A stretch of 10,193 bases of DNA, from positions 1-10,193 of the forward strand of contig CAKTYF010000070.1 of assembly GCA_934631995.1 (NCBI GenBank). The letters run 5' to 3'. Shown here one piece after another: positions 5,571 to 10,193 of this stretch. The position numbers and the translations under genes are program-made. The notes beneath the pieces were generated by a model, which worked only from the letters and a program-made list of their open reading frames with translations, made no database searches and was not told where the DNA came from. Source of the stretch: an uncultured Eggerthellaceae bacterium. GTDB taxonomy: Bacteria > Actinomycetota > Coriobacteriia > Coriobacteriales > Eggerthellaceae. Position 1 is the first letter of the stretch, and each line of letters starts with the position of its first letter.

Positions 5571-6608
5571 ATGCTTTATCGTGTTATCGATGCGGATGAG
5601 GTGCCCGCGCTGGTCTCAGCATTTCTTACGTCGTACGAAGTAATTGCTCCTGTCGATCATGGAGAGATTGCAACGTTCGACGTCATTACGTCCCCGGAGC
5701 AGATAAGTAAAGCTCCCCAGGGTACGCAGTCGTCTTTGCGGAAGTATTTCTTGCCGCCAAAAGAGACGCTTTTTTCTTTCGATGCTTCAAAAAACACGTT
5801 TACCGATTTTCAGATGCACGTGCCGCCACGCGTCATTTTTGGCGTGCACGCTTGCGATATCAATGCGCTGAACAGGCTTGACCTTGTTTTCCGTTATGGA
5901 AAATACCCCGATCCTTACTATATTGCCCGCCGCGAGGCCACGCTTATTATTGGCGTGGGCTGCATGCCTACACAGGAATGCTTCTGCAACCTGTGGGACA
6001 GCGACGAGGCGCATTTCGGTTACGACTTGTTCTTGCAGGACTTGCAAAACGGGCATGTTCTGGTGAGCATCTCCAGCGTAGAAGCAGCCAATATTTTGGA
6101 AGCCACGTGCGATTTGCGCGTTGCAAGCGACGAGGACCGTATTGCGTTTCGTCAGCGTACGCGTGCTCGTCAGTCGGCGTTTTCGCGCAGCATTCCCGAT
6201 GTGCAAGAAGTTGCCATGCTCATGGACGTTTTTCATAGCGATGCGTTCTGGGAGCAGTTGGGAAGCCGCTGCCTTTCGTGTTCGGCGTGCGCGGCGGTTT
6301 GTCCTACGTGCTTCTGCTTCGACATTCGTGATGAGCTTGATCCCAATGGCGTGACCGGAGAGCGTCGTCGCGTGTGGGATGCCTGCACATCGCCCCAGTT
6401 CGCCGTTGTTGCCGGCGGTCACAATTTCCGTCCCACCACGCGCGAGCGCGTGCGTCATCGCATGTATCACAAGCTCAACGGTTTCCTTGCGAACCACGAC
6501 CGCATGCTGTGCGTAGGTTGCGGCCGTTGCGTGCGCGCGTGCAAGGCGCACATCAACCCTATCCGCGTGCTTGAGTTCTTTGAGAGAAAGGCGGCGGAAA
6601 ATGATTAG
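5571..6608 (+). CDS. hydB: NiFe hydrogenase (sulfhydrogenase) beta subunit, iron-sulfur protein HydB
   Basis: HydB passes electrons between the hydrogenase small subunit and the flavoprotein HydG in cytoplasmic group 3b hydrogenases. The 345-residue protein has a long N-terminal domain with HACD (93-96) and GCMPTQECFC (C131, C137, C139), typical of HydB and AsrA. It ends with two ferredoxin-type 4Fe-4S motifs: C234, C237, C240, C244 (CLSCSACAAVCP) and C314, C317, C320, C324 (CVGCGRCVRACK). The usual Pro after the last Cys of the second motif is Lys here. No membrane segment is seen. Taken alone it could be the sulfite reductase subunit AsrA, but the hydD and hydA genes downstream settle the assignment. 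The start has AGGGAGGG just upstream. Its stop overlaps the hydG start by 8 bp, so translation is probably coupled. Confidence 0.93.
   Translation: MLYRVIDADEVPALVSAFLTSYEVIAPVDHGEIATFDVITSPEQISKAPQGTQSSLRKYFLPPKETLFSFDASKNTFTDFQMHVPPRVIFGVHACDINALNRLDLVFRYGKYPDPYYIARREATLIIGVGCMPTQECFCNLWDSDEAHFGYDLFLQDLQNGHVLVSISSVEAANILEATCDLRVASDEDRIAFRQRTRARQSAFSRSIPDVQEVAMLMDVFHSDAFWEQLGSRCLSCSACAAVCPTCFCFDIRDELDPNGVTGERRRVWDACTSPQFAVVAGGHNFRPTTRERVRHRMYHKLNGFLANHDRMLCVGCGRCVRACKAHINPIRVLEFFERKAAEND
6587..6597 (+). promoter_or_regulatory. Ribosome binding site that sets the hydG start
   Basis: AAAGGCGGCGG inside the 3' end of hydB lies directly before the ATG at 6601, which itself overlaps the hydB stop (6606-6608). 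An in-frame TTG at 6571 is possible but lies upstream of this site. Confidence 0.6.
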
Positions 6609-7509
6609 CGAAGAGCTGAGAAGCGTATCCGTAAGCCCTTACACCGCTTCAGCCGAGCCGCTGTCGGGCGAAGAGCTGATGGCGGCAAATCCGTATCGTC
6701 CGTGGCCGGCGCGTATCACGTCTATCACAGAGCTTACGGAAACGGAAAAGCTGTTCGAGTTTCGCCTGATAGACGAAAAGATTCGCGAAGCGTTCCGCCA
6801 TAATCCCGGTCAATTCGTGGAGCTTTCTATCTTTGGTGTGGGCGAGGCGCCCATCTCCATTTCCAGCTCGCCTACGAAGCGCGGCTTCATTGAGCTGTGC
6901 GTGCGTCGAACGGGTAAATTCACCGAAGAGCTGCACAAGATGCAGTGCGGCGATATTGTGGGCATTCGTGGGCCTTACGGGCGCGGTTTTCCCATTGACA
7001 AGATGCGCGGCCACGATGTGCTGCTGGTTGCGGGCGGTTTAGGCATTGCGCCGCTGCGCTCGTTGATCAACAACATCCACGACGAGCGAAGCGAATTTGG
7101 CAAGATCATCATCATTTATGGATCGAAATCTCCGTCCGAGATCATGTTCCGCGATCAATTTGAGATGTGGCGCCATCGTAAAGACTTCGAGCTGCACCTG
7201 ACGGTGGACAATCCCGATGATAACTGGGATGGCGAAGTAGGCGTTGTCACGAAGCCGTTTGCCCAGCTTGAGATCGATCCCGATAACACGTTCGGCACGC
7301 TATGCGGGCCTCCTGTCATGTATCGCTTCGTTGTTGAAGAGATGCGCAAGAAGAACATCAGCTACGACCACATTTACATGAGCTTTGAGCGCCACATGAA
7401 ATGCGGCATGGGCAAGTGCGGTCATTGCCAGATTGGGCATCAGTACGTATGCATTGATGGCCCGGTGTTCAATTACTGGGAAGCTAAGAACATTCAGGGG
7501 TCGATGTAA
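6601..7509 (+). CDS. hydG: NiFe hydrogenase (sulfhydrogenase) gamma subunit, FAD/NAD(P)-binding HydG
   Basis: HydG is the diaphorase subunit: it binds FAD, one 2Fe-2S cluster and NAD(P)(H), linking hydrogen turnover to the nicotinamide pool in the cytoplasm. The 302-residue protein belongs to the ferredoxin-reductase/PyrK-like family. An FAD-binding barrel spans about 33-130 (APISISSSP at 83-91, GPYGRGFPID at 124-133). The nucleotide-binding fold starts with VAGGLGIAP (143-151) and ends with CGPPVM (235-240). A C-terminal 2Fe-2S motif has C268, C273, C276 and C284. The first ~30 residues extend beyond the archaeal homologues as I remember them. M27 (6679) is therefore an alternative start, but the ribosome binding site favours 6601. 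It overlaps hydB by 8 bp and ends one base before hydD. NADH versus NADPH preference cannot be read from the sequence. Confidence 0.93.
   Translation: MISEELRSVSVSPYTASAEPLSGEELMAANPYRPWPARITSITELTETEKLFEFRLIDEKIREAFRHNPGQFVELSIFGVGEAPISISSSPTKRGFIELCVRRTGKFTEELHKMQCGDIVGIRGPYGRGFPIDKMRGHDVLLVAGGLGIAPLRSLINNIHDERSEFGKIIIIYGSKSPSEIMFRDQFEMWRHRKDFELHLTVDNPDDNWDGEVGVVTKPFAQLEIDPDNTFGTLCGPPVMYRFVVEEMRKKNISYDHIYMSFERHMKCGMGKCGHCQIGHQYVCIDGPVFNYWEAKNIQGSM
7496..7500 (+). promoter_or_regulatory. Ribosome binding site that sets the hydD start at 7511
   Basis: AGGGG lies ten bases before the ATG at 7511, inside the end of hydG. Longer in-frame starts upstream (for example near 7433) would overlap hydG widely and lack such a site. 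The hydG stop (7507-7509) is one base before this ATG. Confidence 0.55.
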
Positions 7510-7510
7510 T

Positions 7511-8299
7511 ATGGCAAACTACGCTGTTTCGTTGCGCGGCGAAGGCGTGCCGCGCGTTGTGTTCTTCGCATTCGCCAGCTGCTTTGGCTGCCAACTGCAG
7601 GTCACGAATAAGGAAGCGTACCTGCTGGACGTTTTAGGCCAGATTGACCTGGGGTATTGGCAGCTTGTGAGTGACGAGCCGCTGCCCGATGAGTTCGACG
7701 TTGCCGTTATCGAGGGTGCGGCGACCACGCAAGAAGCGCGCGATCTTCTGGTTGAGATCCGTAAGCGCGCGAAAGCCGTTATCGGCATTGGCGCGTGTGC
7801 GCTTACGGGCGGCATTCCCGGCATGGCCTGCGATGGGGTAGACGCCCACGCGCATGACGTGTATGGGGATACGCTTCCCGAAGCATGCGGCCAGGTGGTT
7901 TCGCCGGCATCGATCAAGCACACCATTGACGTTGATTTCGAAGTGCCCTGCTGTCCCGTTGATTTCTATCGTTTCGTAGATGTTTTGCAGCGCGCGCTGC
8001 AGGGCTCGAATAAAGCCATTTCCAGCACTACGATGTGCGGCGAGTGCAAAGTAAACGGTACGCAATGCCTCTATGAGCAGGGGCAAATCTGTATGGGGCT
8101 GGTCACGCGTACGGGCTGCGGCGCACGTTGCCCCGGTTTAGGTCGCGCGTGCAATGGCTGCGCGGGCATTTCCCCCGATTGCAATTTGGAATCCGCTTAT
8201 GCGGTAGTTGAATCGTTCGGTCAAGACGTGGACGTGTTCAAGCAGCGCTTGCGTATGTTCAACGCTGGCGCGCTTGACCTGGAAAAAGAAAACGAGTAA
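7511..8299 (+). CDS. hydD: NiFe hydrogenase delta (small) subunit, electron-relay protein HydD
   Basis: HydD is the small subunit paired with HydA; its Fe-S clusters lead electrons away from the NiFe site. In this 262-residue protein, C24 and C27 (SCFGCQ), C96 (GIGACALTGG) and C147 or C148 (CCPVDF) match the proximal-cluster ligands of NiFe small subunits. The C-terminal third has nine cysteines (C176, C179, C186, C194, C203, C207, C214, C217, C224), enough for two further 4Fe-4S clusters as in group 3 enzymes. There is no twin-arginine signal, so the enzyme stays in the cytoplasm. The gene is packed one base after hydG and 30 bp before hydA. The order hydB-G-D-A matches the Pyrococcus sulfhydrogenase operon. 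Length and domain layout are normal for the family. Confidence 0.94.
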   Translation: MANYAVSLRGEGVPRVVFFAFASCFGCQLQVTNKEAYLLDVLGQIDLGYWQLVSDEPLPDEFDVAVIEGAATTQEARDLLVEIRKRAKAVIGIGACALTGGIPGMACDGVDAHAHDVYGDTLPEACGQVVSPASIKHTIDVDFEVPCCPVDFYRFVDVLQRALQGSNKAISSTTMCGECKVNGTQCLYEQGQICMGLVTRTGCGARCPGLGRACNGCAGISPDCNLESAYAVVESFGQDVDVFKQRLRMFNAGALDLEKENE

Positions 8300-8329
8300 G
8301 GGCACGACTAAGGTACAGGGAGCACGTGT

Positions 8330-9619
8330 ATGAGTAAAGAAGTGTTGACGCTTGAGCACATGGCCCGCGTAGAAGGCCACGGCCAAGTCAAAGTATCCAT
8401 AAAAGAAGGTGTTGTTGAGTCGGTTCAGATGCAAATCGACGAACCTGCTCGTTTCTTCGAAAGCATGGTGCGCGGACGCCGTTTCGATGAGATTCCCTAT
8501 ATTGCTTCGCGTATCTGCGGCATTTGCTCGGCAAATCACGTGATTACCAGCCTTCTTGCTATTGAGCAGGCGTTTGGGGTTAAGGTCACCGAGCGTACGC
8601 GCATGTTGCGCGAGCTTTTGGTGTATGGTTCCTATCTGCAAAACCACGCGACGCACTTGTATGTTCTGGCCGCGCCCGATTATTTGAAGCAGCAAAGCAT
8701 TTTCCCTTTGGCGGACGCGAACAAGGAGCTGTTTGACAAGGCACTTGCGCTGAAGAGCCTGGGAAACGAGCTGTGCTGTCTGGTGGGCGGCCGCAGCATC
8801 CACCCCATTACAGCGGTGGTGGGCGGATTTACGTCTGAGCCCACGGCGCAGCAGTATCTTGACATGGCTCAACAGCTTGATCAGGCGCTCGAATTCGCTC
8901 TTACCACGGTGGATGTGTTCAACGGTTTCCCTGTTCCGCCGCTTGCAACCGATGGCGAAATGATGGCCATGGTACAGGATGGCGCGTATCCTATTTCGCT
9001 TTCCCGCGAATTTGAATTCGTGAAATCCGGCGCGCGTTTTGACTGCACGCAGCTTCACGATGCCATGGAAGAATATGCCGTGCCTCATTCTTGCGCACTG
9101 TTTGCTCGTGCGCGCGAAACGAAGAAGCCGTACCTGGTGGGTGCGCTGGCTCGTATCAACGCATCGTGGAACAACTTGACGCAACAAGCGCGTTTTGCTG
9201 CGGCAAAGGCGGGATTGCGTCCGCCTGAGCGTAACCCGTTCAACAATAACGTTGCGCAAGCTGTTGAGCTGGTAGACGCCGTTGAGCGTTGTGCGGCGCT
9301 GTGCCGCGCTTTGGCGGCAGACGAGTTCGAGGGAACCACAACGCCGGTGGCATTTACGCCGCGGGCGGGCAAGGGTATAGGCTTTACCGAGGCGCCACGT
9401 GGCACGGTGTTTCATGATTTGGAATTCGACGAGCAGGGCTACGTTGTGCATGCCACCATCGTTACGCCCACGGCGCAAAACGTTGCAAACCTGGAAGCCG
9501 ACATGATGAAGCTTGCATGCGACTTGGCGGCGCAAGGGGTAAGCGAAGATAAGCTCAAGCACAGTGTAGAAATGCTTGTGCGCGCCTATGATCCCTGTTT
9601 TTCGTGCTCAGTGCATTAG
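8330..9619 (+). CDS. hydA: NiFe hydrogenase alpha (large, catalytic) subunit HydA
   Basis: HydA carries the NiFe(CN)2CO centre that splits or makes H2. The 429-residue protein shows RVEGHG (13-18). The N-terminal metal motif is RICGICSANH (C63, C66) and the C-terminal one DPCFSCSVH (C423, C426). The C-terminal half holds NPFNNNVAQA and EAPRGTV, typical of group 3b large subunits. The protein ends exactly at the His after the last CxxC. Most NiFe large subunits are made with a short tail after this His, removed by a dedicated protease once nickel is in (the Pyrococcus enzyme has a four-residue tail). None is encoded here, so maturation may not need the protease. AGGGAG lies seven bases before the ATG. 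It is the last gene of hydBGDA; a long inverted repeat follows. Confidence 0.96.
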   Translation: MSKEVLTLEHMARVEGHGQVKVSIKEGVVESVQMQIDEPARFFESMVRGRRFDEIPYIASRICGICSANHVITSLLAIEQAFGVKVTERTRMLRELLVYGSYLQNHATHLYVLAAPDYLKQQSIFPLADANKELFDKALALKSLGNELCCLVGGRSIHPITAVVGGFTSEPTAQQYLDMAQQLDQALEFALTTVDVFNGFPVPPLATDGEMMAMVQDGAYPISLSREFEFVKSGARFDCTQLHDAMEEYAVPHSCALFARARETKKPYLVGALARINASWNNLTQQARFAAAKAGLRPPERNPFNNNVAQAVELVDAVERCAALCRALAADEFEGTTTPVAFTPRAGKGIGFTEAPRGTVFHDLEFDEQGYVVHATIVTPTAQNVANLEADMMKLACDLAAQGVSEDKLKHSVEMLVRAYDPCFSCSVH

Positions 9620-9637
9620 CAAACTGTCAAAAAAGAG

Positions 9638-9701
9638 TGCTCAACGCCTGCTTTTCATGGATAAACATGGTTTTTTACCATGGGGAGCAGGCGTTGGAGC
9701 A
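9638..9701. terminator. Long inverted repeat between hydA and mreB; terminator-like, with the T-run on the minus strand
   Basis: TGCTC plus AACGCCTGCT (9638-9652) pairs with AGCAGGCGTT plus GGAGCA (9686-9701), about 15 bp with one bulged base. Inside, CATGGT (9666-9671) pairs with ACCATG (9677-9682). Six As precede the left arm (9629-9634), so on the minus strand the hairpin is followed by CTC and six Ts, a good intrinsic terminator. On the plus strand, the direction of both neighbours, no T-run follows. It may protect or end the hydrogenase mRNA, stop antisense transcription, or act as an operator next to the mreB promoter. The structure is clear; the role is inference. Confidence 0.6.
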
Positions 9702-9717
9702 ATGCAAAGCTGGTGTA

Positions 9718-9726
9718 TGGTAAAAT
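9718..9726 (+). promoter_or_regulatory. Promoter for mreB (extended -10)
   Basis: TGGTAAAAT matches an extended -10 (TGnTAAAAT), like the one before the cyclophilin gene. No good -35 is found at 16-18 bases; that position coincides with the right arm of the preceding inverted repeat. The leader would be about 30 nt. Confidence 0.5.
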
Positions 9727-9763
9727 TCGCACTTACGTGAAAAGTTAAGTGGGAGAAACCTGT

Positions 9764-10193
9764 ATGTCCTTTTTAGATTCGCTCTCTTCAGGAGATTTTC
9801 TTTCGAGTTTGGGCTCGCGCTCTTCAGTCGATCTTGCTATCGACTTGGGCACGGCCAATACGTTGGTGGCAATTCCCGGCGAGGGCATTGTAATCAACGA
9901 GCCTTCTGTTGTTGCTATTGAGAAGAGCACTCATCGCGTTTTGGCTGTTGGTACCGAAGCCAAGAACATGATCAACCATACGCCGGACGCATTTTCGGCG
10001 GAACATCCCCTCAAGGATGGCGTTATTGCCGATTACGACGTAACGGAAGCTATGCTCTCCGCGTTTATCGACCGTGCGATTTCGCGCAAGTACCCGTGGC
10101 AGGCTAAGCCGCGTATTGTCATTTGCATTCCGTGCGGCGCTACGTCTGTTGAAAAGCGTGCTGTTTTCGAAGCGGCTATCCAGGCGGGCGCGC
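9764..10193 (+). CDS. mreB: Rod shape-determining protein MreB (partial, C-terminus off the right edge)
   Basis: MreB is the bacterial actin homologue that polymerises at the inner membrane and guides lateral peptidoglycan synthesis. The visible 143 residues contain the phosphate-1 motif DLGTANTLV (27-35), INEPSVVA (44-51), the PLKDGVIADYDVTEAML block (82-98), and IVICIPCGATSVEKRAV (118-134), all diagnostic of MreB/Mbl. The N-terminus has about 20 extra residues (FLDSLSSGDFLSSLGS) with hydrophobic residues spaced as in an amphipathic helix, which could aid membrane binding. The ATG at 9764 has GGGAG eight bases upstream. It has its own promoter-like -10, so it is probably a unit separate from the hydrogenase genes. 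Whether it is MreB or the Mbl paralogue cannot be decided from this part. Confidence 0.93.
   Translation, partial: MSFLDSLSSGDFLSSLGSRSSVDLAIDLGTANTLVAIPGEGIVINEPSVVAIEKSTHRVLAVGTEAKNMINHTPDAFSAEHPLKDGVIADYDVTEAMLSAFIDRAISRKYPWQAKPRIVICIPCGATSVEKRAVFEAAIQAGA

Noticed and set aside
5787..6551. Long frame antisense to hydB
   Set aside because: It is a shadow of hydB, whose Fe-S motifs prove the plus-strand frame.
5571..7509. Anaerobic sulfite reductase subunits AsrA/AsrB
   Set aside because: The two proteins belong to the same superfamily, but no AsrC follows. NiFe small and large subunits follow instead, so hydrogenase HydB/HydG is the better call.
8138..9562. Open frame of about 470 codons antisense to hydA
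   Set aside because: It lies opposite a complete, motif-confirmed hydA. The protein is rich in Arg/His with no recognisable domain, as expected from the complement of a biased GC-rich gene.
9617..9664. Read-through of the hydA TAG into a short tail
   Set aside because: Fourteen more codons could follow before TAA, but they do not resemble known hydrogenase tails and overlap the A-run and hairpin, so a true stop is simpler.

Overview
The window looks like chromosomal DNA of an anaerobic, fairly GC-rich actinobacterium, most probably class Coriobacteriia (Eggerthellaceae-like). This rests on inference: two separate half-size TrkA proteins side by side (an actinobacterial arrangement), a membrane-anchored lysozyme-like protein with a long Ala/Ser linker, purine-rich ribosome binding sites, and an anaerobe-type NiFe hydrogenase. 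No marker gene fixes the species.

Layout. Bases 1-2312 are read leftwards: a lysozyme-superfamily wall protein (2312-1293), then two TrkA/RCK potassium-channel regulators (1186-527 and 518 to beyond the left edge). Bases 2313-3087 form a gene-free divergent region of about 775 bp. It holds a roughly 230-bp inverted-repeat element (2652-2882) and promoters facing both ways. Everything from 3088 is read rightwards: cyclophilin peptidyl-prolyl isomerase (3088-3582), a TPR membrane protein (3622-4977) closed by a strong intrinsic terminator (5003-5037), nucleoside diphosphate kinase ndk (5073-5477), a four-gene NiFe hydrogenase operon hydBGDA (5571-9619), a long inverted repeat (9638-9701), and the start of mreB (9764 to beyond the right edge).

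How the genes work together. hydB, hydG, hydD and hydA follow the order and domain content of the cytoplasmic group 3b NAD(P)-linked hydrogenase (sulfhydrogenase) of Pyrococcus. HydA carries the NiFe site and HydD relays electrons through Fe-S clusters. HydB and HydG (FAD, 2Fe-2S, NAD(P)-binding fold) exchange them with NAD(P)H. No maturation genes are in the window. HydA stops exactly at the His of its last metal-binding motif, so it appears to lack the usual cleavable C-terminal tail. The two TrkA proteins would together gate a K+ transporter encoded elsewhere. The other genes are housekeeping: protein folding, nucleotide balance and cell shape.

The least explained items are the inverted-repeat element at 2652-2882, the tail-less HydA, the structured leader before hydB, and the terminator-like hairpin at 9638-9701, which is oriented against its neighbours and abuts the mreB promoter.
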